A stretch of DNA of 64,000 nt from positions 1,309,006-1,373,005 of the forward strand of contig ML133408.1 of NCBI GenBank assembly GCA_003864495.1, read 5' to 3'. The stretch comes from Nemopilema nomurai (lineage: Eukaryota > Cnidaria > Scyphozoa > Rhizostomeae > Rhizostomatidae). Made by a program: the position numbers and the translations under genes. Shown in pieces: positions 1-12,160 of the stretch. The stretch's first letter is position 1, and every line of letters starts with the position of its first letter. Below the pieces are notes generated by a model. It saw nothing but the letters and a program-made list of their open reading frames with translations. It had not been told where the DNA came from and ran no database searches.

Positions 1-2240
1 CCTAGAATTTTTCAAGAAAACAGATAATACTGGCTTTTAATGCAGTTCCTAGTGCATCTGGATATTCTAGATCTAGTAGACTAGTTTTCCGCTTAAAAAA
101 ATTTTGGTCGAAAACCGGTCATTTTCAAGGCTTAGCCTTGCTTTTTTGTTCAAAAACCGGCAGTTTTTGACCCTAGAATTTTTCAAGAAAAACAGATAAT
201 ACTGGCTTTTAATGCAGTTCCTAGTGCATTCTGGATCATTCTAGATCTAGTAGACTAGTTTTCCGCTTAAAAAAATTTTGGTCGAAAACCGGTCATTTTC
301 TAAGGCTATAGCCTTGCTTTTTTGTTCAAAAACCGGCAGTTTTTGACCCTAGAATTTTTCAAAAAACAGATAATACTGGCTTTTAATGCAGTTCTAGTGC
401 ATTCTGGATCATTCTAGATCTAGTAGACTAGTTTTCCGCTTAAAAAAATTTTGGTCGAAAACCGGTCATTTTCTAAGGCTATAGCCTTGCTTTTTTGTTC
501 AAAAACCGGCAGTTTTTGACCCTAGAATTTTTCAAGAAAAACAGATAATACTGATTTTAATGCAGTTTCTAGTGCATTCTGGATCATTCTAGATCTAGTA
601 GACTAGTTTTCCGCTTAAAAAAATTTTGGTCGAAAACCGGTCATTTTCTAAGGCTATAGCCTTGCTTTTTTGTTCAAAAACCGGCAGTTTTTGACCCTAG
701 AATTTTTCAAGAAAAACAGATAATACTTTTAATGCAGTTCCTAGTATTCTGGATCATTCTAGATCTAGTAGACTAGTTTTCCGCTTAAAAAAATTTTGGT
801 CGAAAACCGGTCATTTTCTAAGGCTATAGCCTTGCTTTTTTGTTAAAAAACCGGCAGTTTTTGACCCTAGAATTTTTCAAGAAAAACAGATAATACTGGC
901 TTTTAATGCAGTTCTAGTGCATTCTGGATCATTCTAGATCTAGTAGACTAGTTTTCCGCTTAAAAAAATTTTGGTCGAAAACCGGTCATTTTCTAAGGCT
1001 ATAGCCTTGCTTTTTGTTCAAAAACCGGCAGTTTTTGACCCTAGAATTTTTCAAGAAAAACAGATAATACTGGCTTTTAATGCAGTTCCTAGTGCATCTG
1101 GATCATTCTAGATCTAGTAGACTAGTTTTCCGCTTAAAAAAATTTTGGTCGAAAACCGGTCATTTTCTAAGGCTATAGCCTTGCTTTTTTGTTCAAAAAC
1201 CGGCAGTTTTTGACCCTAGAATTTTTCAAGAAAAACAGATAATACTGGATTTTAATGCAGTTTCTAGTGCATTCTGGATCATTCTAGATCTAGTAGACTA
1301 GTTTTCCGCTTAAAAAAATTTTGGTCGAAAACCGGTCATTTTCTAAGGCTATAGCCTTGCTTTTTTGTTCAAAAACCGGCAGTTTTTGACCCTAGAATTT
1401 TTCAAGAAAAACAGATAATACTGGCTTTTAATGCAGTTCCTAGTATTCTGGATCATTCTAGATCTAGTAGACTAGTTTTCCGCTTAAAAAAATTTTGGTC
1501 GAAAACCGGTCATTTTCTAAGGCTATAGCCTTGCTTTTTGTTCAAAAACCGGCAGTTTTTGACCCTAGAATTTTTCAAGAAAAACAGATAATACTGGCTT
1601 TTAATGCAGTTTCTAGTGCATTCTGGATCATTCTAGATCTAGTAGACTAGTTTTCCGCTTAAAAAAATTTTGGTCGAAAACCGGTCATTTTCTAAGGCTA
1701 TAGCCTTGCTTTTTTGTTCAAAAACCGGCAGTTTTTGACCCTAGAATTTTTCAAGAAAAACAGATAATACTGGCTTTTAATGCAGTTCCTAGTGCTATCT
1801 GGATCATTCTAGATCTAGTAGACTAGTTTTCCGCTTAAAAAAATTTTGGTCGAAAACCGGTCATTTTCTAAGGCTATAGCCTTGCTTTTTTGTTCAAAAA
1901 CCGGCAGTTTTTGACCCTAGAATTTTTCAAGAAAAACAGATAATACTGGCTTTTAATGCAGTTTCTAGTGCATTCTGGATCATTCTAGATCTAGTAGACT
2001 AGTTTTCCGCTTAAAAAAATTTTGGTCGAAAACCGGTCATTTTCTAAGGCTATAGCCTTGCTTTTTTGCAAAAACGGGTTTTTGACCCTAGAATTTTTCA
2101 AGAAAAACAGATAATACTAACTTTTAATGCAGTTCCTAGTGCATACTGGATCATTCTAGATCTAGTACAGTAGTTTTCTGGTTAAAAAAATTTTGGTCGA
2201 AAACCGGTCATTTTCTAAGGCTATAGCCTTGCTTTTTTGT
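1..2240. repeat. Satellite array, ~174-bp unit, about 13 copies
   Basis: Tandem array of near-identical units. The landmark CCTAGAATTT recurs at about 1, 172, 348, 521, 696, 866, 1039, 1215, 1391, 1564, 1740, 1916 and 2086, so the period is 170-176 bp. Copies differ by small indels and a few substitutions. Each unit contains the 14-nt palindrome AAGGCTATAGCCTT (imperfect in the first copy), the palindrome CTAGATCTAG, and two related AAACCGG blocks. The array is cut by the left window edge, so its full length is unknown. From 2240 it decays: a diverged copy is still visible to about 2440 and traces to about 2700. No coding potential is seen. Confidence 0.95.
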
Positions 2241-2699
2241 TAGAAAACCATGCTTTCAGAAACCAAAATCTTTCAAGAACAAAAGATAATACTGGCTTCA
2301 AATACAAGCTCTAACGCCATTCTTGTTCATTCTAGATATAGTAAACTATTTTTTAGGTTGGAAATTTTTGGTCGAAAATTGTCTTGGTTCTTGGGAAAAA
2401 TATGGCATTTTTCTGTGTCAAAATTTCTCTCATAAAGACACTTTTTCTTTTCTAAGTCGCCTAATTGTCTCTCTAGATACAGTTCATCAGTTTTTTGACA
2501 GGTAAAATGCTCTTTTCAAAAAAGGGTCATTTTGTATGGCTACAACCTTGGTGTTGACATCAAAATGGGGCTTTTCGACCAAAAACTTCTAAGAAAAATG
2601 CCAAATCTTGACCTTAATCACAAAATTTAAGTTATTTACTAGCTCCTCTTGGTACATTAGATCTGTTTCTGGCAGTAATAACAATTTTATGAAAATGGA

Positions 2700-5176
2700 G
2701 TATTGTTTTATCTACTATTTTCACTTTTGGGAGAAAAACGGTACTCTTCGACACAGAATCCTTTTCTGAAAAACTTTTAAAAACTGCGTTCAACTGATTT
2801 AGGCAATAAAAGCCTTTTTAGGTAAAATTTCTAGGCCGAGAAAAGATATGCTTGAGTGTATAGTATTGCAAGGTACAAATTTGCAAAACAGTCTCTACTT
2901 GTTGTTCGTTGGTTGATTCAATTTCTTTTTGTGTTTCATGAGATTGCAGAAAGCTCTTTGCTATAGTTTTGATCAACAAAAAGAATATAAAACATAAAAT
3001 ATTACTATGTGCCCATTCAACAGAAGCTGTATATGAACCAGCCTGGGACCTGAGGGTGTTTCATATGGCACAATCAGGTCTGATGTTCTTATAACGCAAT
3101 TGCTTAAAAGCGAGACTTTCCGAAGGAGATCAGATTCTTGAGTAATAAAATCTTGGCTGTTTTGACGAATCGAACTTTGATCATCTGTGCTGTTTTGACG
3201 AATCGAACTCAGTGGATATATGAGCGTATACGTCAGCTTGAAATGGATCTCTGGTCTTGCGGGATGACGTTAATGGACGTATAAGAACAATCTTGGAACT
3301 TTAACTAATTCATCATCATTGGACAATAATAGGAAGAGCGTTGATGAAAAAATGTATCGCTACTTTTTTTCTAAAAACTCTAGTAAACCAGGCCTTATCT
3401 TTTCTTCAGGAATGTAGTATAGATTCATTCTATTAGCAACTGAAACAGTCCAAGTTAATCATATTGAAGGTCATTTCAAAGGATTTAAATTTAGCTCCAA
3501 AGAACTAGTGGAAATGGGAGATATAAAAGGGTAGTACACATTTTTGTTATCTATTGAGAAACAATTGTGGCCAGTATCACTTGGCACCACTTCACTTCAG
3601 ACAGAAGAAAAAACAAGGAGCATCTAAGTTATTTCTTCTGGTTTTGCTTTGCGACCGTATTGGAGCCAGGTAATTTGGGCCTGATGTTAGTGGGTAATAG
3701 CCGGTTTAAGTTTAGCCCTGGATATAAATGCGATTTTCTTGATCAAATAGAATTTTTGGCAGCTCTTTCAAAACGAGAATGCATGAATCTTCGTACATCA
3801 AAAATTATTTTGACATTAAATCTAAAACTTCAAACTGCTAAAATTCATTGCCATGCAATATTGAATCTAATAATTCTAGGGATAAATAGCAGAGAGGCAA
3901 TACTTATAAAGGCACTAAAAAAGATGAAAAGTGCCGAATAAAGAAGTATAACTAGACTATTCATATTTTGTGATTTCAAAATTTTCTTTACCTTTTCAAA
4001 GGGAATACAAGTTTCTTGTACACATCTGATTAGATTACATATCTGGTTGAAGCCTTGCAAATGTGAAATCCAAGAGACAAGGGAATGGGATGCGTCTTCG
4101 CAGAAGAAAACATTTCGTGAGGGAAATAGTTGGTGGTTACAAGAAATATCAAAGATGGAAGGTAATGGTCACAGTCGATCTTGTGATCAGAATGAAATGC
4201 TGACTAAAATGGTGTGGATGCTAGTCCTTGCAAAAGATGATACTGTCAAAGCTGTTGGCATTTGAGATTGGCAAAACTGTGACCACAATAATTGAATGGC
4301 TACTGATAAAGTGATCCGTTATAAGCAATTCTCTTCTACCTTATGGTAGGTCGCGCTGTTACATAGATCATCAGACTATTTACGTATATTCGTAAAGTTT
4401 TTTCAGGTCCTTGCTTCTTTTCCAGGACCTTCACAGGTAAATAAAATGGTTTTTGTCAATGATTAATAGAGAGACGGCCTAATGTTGTGATTTGAAATCA
4501 TTTTCGCTTTCTTTTGGAACTCCATCGACCTTCCTGTGAAGCAAAATAGTGTTTTTAAAGCTTAAAGAAAAATTTGGTGCATGCAGAAACTGTAGCCAAA
4601 ACGGGAACATTGAGAGATCTTAAGGCGTATACTTCAACATATGTTCACTCCTTTTTCATTTAAATTTTTATTCCTAAAAGTGGGAAGGGGGTCAGTATTG
4701 GAACAAAGGCTAGCACAGTATGATAGCATACAAAACCAGCTTCAGGCTGAATAGAATTAAAATCCGTAAATTGAAACTTTTTTGCAAGACAGTGTGCACA
4801 AAACCTCTACAAGACAGTGCACTAAATAGACTTGTGACTGGAAGTTCCCTGGGCAAAGGCTGGGTGTAGAAAAATTTATATGCCAGGCAGTTAGAAGAAA
4901 GCGAGTTGAATTCCTCTCCCTCCGAGTGAAAAAGGGAACCAAAAACCAAGGAGCCAAATGTTCATTGTTTGCATCATGAAGATACTGTTTACAAAGAAAA
5001 AAATTATGGCAATATCTCATATTTTTATAGCCTAAGATCTTAGTGAAGCAACAACAAGAGCAGATTTACTATTCATTTGGCCCAGGGGGAGGGGACAAGT
5101 TTCTCCAATAAACCAAGAACTTACCTTAGGCAACCCAATTCCTTACAACGATCTTTAGAGAGCGCAGGAAATAATC
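2700..5176. other. Intergenic sequence, no gene recognised
   Basis: About 2.5 kb with only short open frames that match nothing recognised and lack convincing splice contexts. A 20-nt phrase (TTTTGACGAATCGAACT plus flank) occurs twice between 3155 and 3210. The 3' end of the minus-strand gene at 5361-7663 may extend into the right part of this stretch; no terminal exon could be chosen. Confidence 0.5.
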
Positions 5177-5248
5177 AACCCAACAGAGGCTCAAACTCAG
5201 GAGCCCTGACTTTGCACCACAAATGCTCTACAGTTGAGCTATTGGGTC
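5177..5248 (-). repeat. tRNA-like sequence (tRNA pseudogene or head of a tRNA-derived SINE)
   Basis: Read on the minus strand, these 72 nt have a 7-bp acceptor stem (GACCCAA with TTGGGTT, one G-U), a D-arm box A (TAGCTCAACTGTAGAGCA), and a T-arm with one mismatch around TTTGAGC. The anticodon arm does not form a 5-bp stem with a 7-nt loop (only TTTG/CAAA around 5 nt), so a working tRNA is unlikely. An old tRNA pseudogene or SINE head fits better. No poly-A tail or target duplication was identified. Confidence 0.55.
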
Positions 5249-5360
5249 ATGCTCAAAAGGTCAGTCAGAATGTCCTCTTGTTGCCTTTTCCTTTTCATTT
5301 TCCTCTCCAACATTTAAGAATATAAACAGTGATACAAATTGGAATATGCTCTTTACTCAC

Positions 5361-7663
5361 CTTTCCACGCTTTGGGGCCACTGTTGGTGGTATGCTGGTT
5401 CTTTTCAGCGACCTCTTTCGGTCTTGCGAACGGGTTCTTCCCAAAGGCTGTGTACCAAGTAATTTCTGGGCCTCCTACAAAGTGAACTTGCTTGATAAAA
5501 AAAACAAAATGTCTACACATAACACAATCTGTAGAATACTTGTGTGGACCGGTTTACTCTATCATATTGAGTTAAAAGTTGATTTCAGTTGATCTGATTG
5601 TGCAGACAGCCTTCCAAGTTGCTTCAAGTTGCAAGAAGCAACAGGAAATAAACCCTTATATTCGATTGTTAATTGATTAATACAGACATTTTAATTTGAC
5701 CAGCAGGTGCCAAAGATCTGTGCAATTAGTGTCTTGAATTCATTCCATAGTGGAATTAAAAATCTTTGATGCCAAACTAACAATCAATTATCAGAAACTT
5801 GCTGCTTTATTCAATATGAAGGTCAATGGTCACATAAAAATGTGAACAAATTTTACATCAATGTTTTTCTGTAAACCAACCTTAAATTAAATACCAAAAA
5901 CCTCAGTGGAAAGCATTTTGCATAACAAACTCTTTTGCTAGTGGAATACTAAACCAGTATTGAATCAACTTTCCTCATAACCAATCAACAAAGAGCATCT
6001 AGGCATATCAAACTAAAATAAATGAAGTTAAAATTTTGAAAAAAAGATTCTGTAACTTGGATAACTGTTCACTGAAACGCAACATTAATGCAACATTGGA
6101 TAGATAAATTATAATACCAAAGGGGCAAAAGTGTTCTGAGCAACCATTAGAGAATTGCACATATGGTATGTGAAGTTTGCCACTTGGGACTTAATCATTT
6201 GAATTTAGGCAATCCTTGGAACAGAAACAATGAAGTTGTTAATTTAGGCAGCATAATTTTATGGTTTCAATATCTTACAGGGAATGAGTAAGTATACTAA
6301 TGGCACTGTAGTGTAGAAAATTGGACCTGATGCTCTTATCAAACTGCTACTCACATGGAGATGTTAAAGGTATGAAAAACAAGTCAATGAAAAACAATGA
6401 CTTACTTTCAGGGTAGAGCTTAGAACATATGCCTTTTTAGCTGGTGATTTAGCCTCTTCATTCACAGACTCAGAGGCAACAATATTATTCAAAACTTCTT
6501 CATGGTTTTCTTGATTTGCATCCACCTCTTTTTCATTTTCCACAGCTTCAGTCACTGCATCAGGTTCCTTATCAATAATAAATCACTAATTTCAATAGAT
6601 CAATCATGAAAATAAGGCAAAAATGACAAATAAAGGAGCCCTATGGCATTTGCGTAAACATGCTATTTCTATAGGACTCCAAAATGTAAGAGGAAACTAA
6701 GGGAGAAAAGAAATTTAAACCAAAAAACTAGTACTAAAATCAGACACGGACAAAAAACACATGTATGCCAAAAATAATTTCCCACATTTCACTATTATGA
6801 TTAACACATAATAACACTCGATAAGCCTGAAGAGACTATACATCTTTGAATGAACAGGAATTGTCTTGAAAGCAAGAAATTATAGGCAACAATATATGTT
6901 AACACCTATGGTTAATATGAAGCCAACTCTTTTTTTGAAAAGTCATTTTGCTACAAATTGTTCATCTACATCTTCTTCTGCTAGACGGATGTTTTTATGG
7001 TATCACATGCTAAATCAAGTACCTGTGATTGCTTGATATCTGCACACGCATCTGGGTCATCATTCTGTAGAACACAAAAACATTCCAATATAAAATGCAA
7101 CAGCATAAATATATCATTGGAAATCTTTAAGCAGAATGTGCTGATAGTTTGTAATTCAAACATCCCTCCTAACTTTGGTTCTAAACTTAGATGGCAAAAA
7201 ATCACTGTTAATGAAAACACCAAGAATACTGCTGAGGCTGAAAAGATTAAAGCTTTAAAGATTACTTCTTTAGTTCTGATAGTTGTTGATCAAAGAATTT
7301 GGCTAACAAATTGTGGAAAATCTAATCAACACAGAAAGTCACTTAAACAGTATGCAAAAACTAGTTCTGCTTTTTCTTGCTATTGTGAAGTTTTGTTACA
7401 AAACTTTTGTACTGGAATGCACTTGTTCAAATTCACTTGAGTACAAACCAGTGACTGGGGCATTTGCATGACCGGTTCTGTTTAACTTCTTAACAGATTC
7501 AAACTTTAAGCAGATACACTTTATTCACTTTGAGTGAAAAGGGGTAATCCTCTATGACTTCAAGCCTCCAGATGTTTTCAGGCTTTGGATAAAGTAATTG
7601 TTAATTTAGCAAGGTACAATGAACTCAGTTCAATGTGTTATTTTCACATACCATTTCACTCAT
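5361..7663 (-). CDS. Exon-repeat gene B: small charged protein, family unknown (3' end not found)
   Basis: Inferred minus-strand gene with exons 7652-7663 (ATG, reads MSEM), 7023-7064, 6406-6567 and 5361-5474. All introns are phase 0, with donors GTATGT, GTAC, GTAAGT and GTGAG. The coding part of the first exon is preceded by an acceptor at about 7702, and a GTAAGT donor at 8787-8792 may end an upstream non-coding exon. The protein is acidic at first (EKEVDANQENHEEV) and then basic; the last exon found reads EAQKLLGTQPLGRTRSQ followed by KRSLKRTS. That exon resembles repeat exons of the neighbouring gene at 10268-12160 (EGEEILAGAELGKTRAE), so the two look like relatives. The RxxS/T patterns could be basophilic kinase sites, which is speculation. 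The gene runs past 5361 through a good donor, but I could not choose the next exon. Function unknown. Confidence 0.5.
5613..5735. repeat. Dispersed repeat copy 1 (similar to 46659-46780)
   Basis: This stretch and 46659-46780 share an ordered series of blocks: CCAAGTTGC, TCAAGTTGCA, GAAGCA, TTGTTAATTGA-like, CAGA.TTT and ATTTGACCAGC. By eye the identity is roughly two thirds. No coding frame or terminal repeats were recognised. It is probably a remnant of an interspersed element. Confidence 0.5.
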
Positions 7664-9041
7664 GTTTAAGGCCTTCTGCAAACTTATTTCTTCTCTTCTA
7701 ACTGCAAAGAGTATTTTCAAGTAGTCACCAAATATGAAAACACTCAGTCAAAGACTGTGAATTTACATAAAAATAAGTATTGATCATATGCTTTCTAAGG
7801 ACAGCTTGATGCAGGGGAAAACACAAAATCAAGTAAACAGCCAGTCTTGAGTTGTTGGAAGTATAAAGATTGTTGAAACATGACTTATCAAATCACTGCA
7901 AAATATAACAACAAAAGAGTTATATTGCAACTTTTAACATCAAATTGTCTTCTTGTCATACCATATTTTTCCTTTGGTTTAGATAAAGCAATGGGTATTT
8001 GCTTTTCTGCTTCCATTTTACACAGCTTCTGCAAAAAAGCCCCTTTTAGCAAATGCCCTATTTAGAAAGATTCCTTTTGATCTCATACTACTCTCTATTT
8101 TTTTACATGTACCATAGCTTTACATAAAGATCTAGATGTTGTTCTATATGATTGGATGCATAAGATTTTTCAAACAGGTTGCATAAGGTTTAGATGTGTT
8201 AGAAATAGCAGGCTTCTTGTTTTCTGGAACCTGTTTCAAGTGAACATCCAAAAAACATCGAAAGAATTAGGAACCAAAAAGGACATAGATTGGTTGCATA
8301 CTGTTCATCAGGAAATTGAATACATTGATTTTTTCAAAGATCAACGAGAAATCATTTAGCTGACCCAGTGAAATAAAAAGAAACTTCTTTTGTTCGGTCT
8401 CAGAGTCGTTTTTCGGCCAAAATGGTCATCAAAGGGCAACCGTTTTAGTGTTAGGCTTTCTCTACCCGGTTTTTCCTTCTAACATCTTTATTTACTTGGT
8501 GGAAGAATGCATCGAGGCCTTGAATAAAAGGGCGCAAAGAAGTTATCATTTTCTATGTGATATTCTTGCATCCATACGCACAAAAGCCTGCCTATCACAT
8601 TAAATGCTTTTGAATAAATCTGTCAAGAATCTCCTTGCTCCCTCAAACCAACAACGGCCAGAAAATTTTTACTGTCATTTCTATGATGGCTTTATTAGAA
8701 TTTAGCCGGCAAGAGGGAAAGATTCATTGGCTGTCGAATGTCTATGGTACATCATGTACAACAGAGAAACCCTTTAACCATATTTAACTTACCAACAGTA
8801 ACTTTCCTTGCAGCTGGTTGCGCCTAAATTTGCCCTTTTAAATGGTGTACAAGCCGCTACAGGCAACCTGTCATTTTAAAATCTAGAGAAGCCCCGTGTC
8901 AAAACACACGGGAAATGCAAAGGTATGCAAATTACGCACGCTAGAGGCCACGTGCGGGCTCATTGTACAGAAAGGGATCGACGTCTGGTCTTTTCCGGTT
9001 ACCAACAGAGAAAACGGCGCACTCTAACAGGAATGGTAAAT

Positions 9042-9060
9042 GGGGGTGGGGGGGGGGGGG
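9042..9060. repeat. Poly-G tract
   Basis: Nineteen bases, all G except one T, in the intergenic stretch 8800-10267, where no other feature is recognised. Its length is likely to be unreliable in any assembly. Confidence 0.8.
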
Positions 9061-10267
9061 CGTCAACAGAGGTATTGCTACGAGTGTTCCCAAATAATGC
9101 GATTATTATTATTAAACGGATTATTGGCTGCTCATCATTTTAACTTCTCATTCAATACACCGTTATAAAGGAACCATACTGCAGTTTGAAAATTAACCGG
9201 GTCCGTTTACAAGGGGGCACTTGTTCTCTATGTGGAAAATTTGGGAACACCTGTTCCTTTTGGCTTTTGACTCTCACTCCAGGTACTAGAATTTTGCAAC
9301 AGACTAACTCATTGACAGATGGGGATGAATCTTGCTTGCAAACATTGTCAAAAATGAACTTCGTGTGCAGCAATATCCTTTGACCATAGATAAAAAGGTG
9401 CCCCCATTTCTATGCCTTTAACTAATTTCTCTCTAGCAAAGCAGGATTAACTTTCTCAAAATGCAGTTTGAAGCATACAGCAGGGCAGTTTTTGTCCCAT
9501 TAATAAAGTTCACTACCTGAAATTTGTTTACCTTGGCTGCACTGGAGACTTCTCGAAATTGGTTGCCTATAGAGTAGCTCTACTTCTCCCAATATACTGA
9601 ATTCTATGCAATATCCACTCTGATATTTGTTCTTCCATCCGTAATGAAATCTTCTATCATAGAGAAATGTTACAGTAACTTTGCAGGCCAACTTAAACAA
9701 TCCATTAGAAGTGACTAATAAGGGCTGAAATACAATGTTTGAATGTGTATGATTGCAGAAGTGGAATAAAAGAAAAAGCATTTTTAATTACTTCTTTCTC
9801 AACCTTAAATTAACATTTTGCAAGATTAAATTGTCTAAAATTTCAAAATAAATTATCATTGCATGACTAAGGTCTTTAATAAGGTCAAGACAAAACAGCA
9901 AATATCAACAGATCTCCCCTAGGTTTATGAACTAAAGCAAACAATACTGTCAAGGAGTCTAAAATTGATAAAATAATTTATTTATACAGAGGGTGAGGTA
10001 GTGTTTGGGTGTGGAAAGTCTAACAAAACTAATGGGGTGGATGGGAAAATTACAAAGAAACATTTACTAAAGGAGATACTCTAACGAAACAAATAACCCT
10101 AGGTAATGTCTGTGCTTTTTTTAATATATCATCCCTTTTAACAACAGTTGTTCCTTCTGTAATACGCTGACAGCGAGAGGGTATCCAATGGGTATATGTA
10201 CAAAGACAATGCTTTTGTCACTGTCCATTCAGTGTGGCACAAAAACATCAGCCAGATAAAAACAGTC

Positions 10268-12160
10268 CTATGCTTCCACTTCCTTTGCTGCCTCTGTACC
10301 ATCTGGTTCAGACAACTTTTGTTTCTTCAAGAACTCCTCTCCTTCCTAAAAAGGGACCAGAACAAAACCCTTTTAAATGGAACTCAAAGAGTACAGCAAA
10401 AAGGTTTCCTTTTGCTTTATAATGTAGATCTGAAATAATAAATAATGAGATTGAGTAACATAAGTGATAAATTAAGCAACAGAATGGAATGCAAAAATTT
10501 TTTAAAGGAAATAGACTTGTAGGCTGTTGAATATATAGAAAGCCACATACGGCTGCAGTGACTTCCATGGTGCTTTTTCTCTTCAACTTGGCACATTCGT
10601 CCTGGTCTGTGGTGCCATTTGTTTCAGCTTTTTCCTCCTCCTCCTCCTCCTCACTAGCTTTAATGGCCTCTTGAACTTGTTTAGCTTCACTTCTTGTTCC
10701 ATCTACAAGTCCACCTTCAGCTTCTAATATTTTTTCAGCTTCCTGCAACAAATTAGCTCATTCAAAAACAAACCCTAACAAATCTTTTGCTTTCAAAGAG
10801 AAGAATCAGTTAATGAACACAGTCAATGTCAGCACTACAAATGTCACTCTCAGATGACCAGACTTGGCAACATAAAGTACCTTATTGACTTGGCAACACC
10901 TTACTAACCAAAGTGATAGGCATTTAGTTACTTTGGACTCATTTAAGCCAATTAAGGTCCAATCTTTACCATGGAGCTCTTTACCATGGAGCCATTTACC
11001 ATGGAGCCATTTAAGGTCCAATTTTTTAATGGAAATAACCAAATTTAACCTGAGCAGTGGCTTCCATTGTTGTGGTTCTTTGCATGGACTGTTTCTCATC
11101 TCCATCTTCTTTAGATTCCTCGTCCTGTTTTGCAGTCTCAGCTCTTGTCTTTCCAAGCTCAGCACCGGCTAATATCTCTTCGCCTTCCTAAACAGAGAAA
11201 AGCTTCGTAACAAAAACCAAGACTTTTTAACAACCATGTTTTAAAATCTGAAACGTTACCATAAAGCTTGAATGTTTACAAAAGCGTGGGGATGTTTACG
11301 AAAAGCTTGAATGACAAAGGATTAAATACTAGGTGACTGTTTGACCATTCCTGACTTTCGAATTGTTATGGATTCTTCGCGGGAAATAAACAATGCGGCC
11401 TATTTTAATTGGTCTACTGAAAGCGTAGAACTCAAGATCTCATACTATTTCTGTGCAGTTTCACATTACAACATTGAGCAGTAATTGCCCTTCCAAGAAT
11501 AAACAATGGGTGAAAGGAAATTCTGCTTGTTATCAATGCGGACGAAAATCGCGGGATGCCTGCGCAAGCAAACTGGCAAAGTTCGCTTAAACAAACAAGT
11601 GGTAGGATAGGAAGGGTTTATAAACGGATTCCCAAGGGATAATCAAACACAGGAAAGCTTTTCGGAGAAGAAACGCTGCCATCCGAGAAACCAGACATTT
11701 TGGCACGTTCTCAAACAAAGACAACCAGACAATAGAGGCGCGAGATGTTTTCAAAAACTGAACTGTATCGAGAATAGAAACAGTTTCACTAATTCCAAAC
11801 CTTTGCTGTTGCTGCCATTGTCGTTGTTCTCTCCATTTTCGGCGTTGATTCTTTCTCGGCTTCATTATTTTCCTCGATTTGCTTTTGTTGTGCTCTAGTC
11901 TTCGCTTCCTCGTCAACTTTTCCGTGCTTTTCGAGAAACGCGGCACCTTCCTAAACACAACATTTCAGGGTTAAACTTGCGATAAAACTTTTCAGATAAT
12001 GAAACGGCGAAACTACAACGATGAGCTATTAAACAATTAAAGGAAATACTCATTAACTTCATACAAAATTGGGGCTCGACAGGACAAAGAAATAGGGAAA
12101 TACCTCCGCTGTGGCAACCATGGTTGAATCGCGCTTAAGTTGAGCAGTTTCTTCAGCCAT
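10268..12160 (-). CDS. Exon-repeat gene A: 204-aa charged repeat protein, family unknown
   Basis: Five exons: 12104-12160, 11801-11950, 11050-11187, 10551-10742 and 10268-10345 (TAG stop). All introns are phase 0, and the joined frame gives 204 codons plus stop. The start is the first ATG (MAEETAQLKRDSTM). Each internal exon is one repeat unit: it opens with E[GA]xE or EAEK followed by hydrophobic residues and L, and closes with a basic-S/T-T-M-x-x-T-A motif (KRDSTMVATA, ERTTTMAATA, QRTTTMEATA, KRKSTMEVTA). The middle of each unit is highly charged (E/K/Q), with a run of seven E in exon 4. No signal peptide or membrane segment is seen, so it is probably soluble and largely disordered or helical. 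Gene B at 5361-7663 has related exons. I do not recognise the family. Thymosin-beta/WH2 was considered and does not fit, because the LKKTxT..EK core is absent. Confidence 0.72.

Noticed and set aside
1..2240. CRISPR-like array
   Set aside because: The whole 174-bp unit repeats without unique spacers and the genome is animal; it is satellite DNA.
3567..3941. 124-codon plus-strand open frame
   Set aside because: Starts with GTG, shows no recognisable domain and lacks splice or promoter context.
5242..5320. Minus-strand Lys/Arg-rich frame (KMKRKRQQED...LLSMTQ, stop) as last exon of gene B
   Set aside because: It lies only about 40 bp below the previous donor, has no acceptor, and its end overlaps the tRNA-like element.
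10268..12160. Thymosin-beta/WH2 repeat protein
   Set aside because: Repeat length is similar, but the LKKTxT and EK core residues are missing; the repeating core here is basic-S/T-T-M-x-x-T-A.
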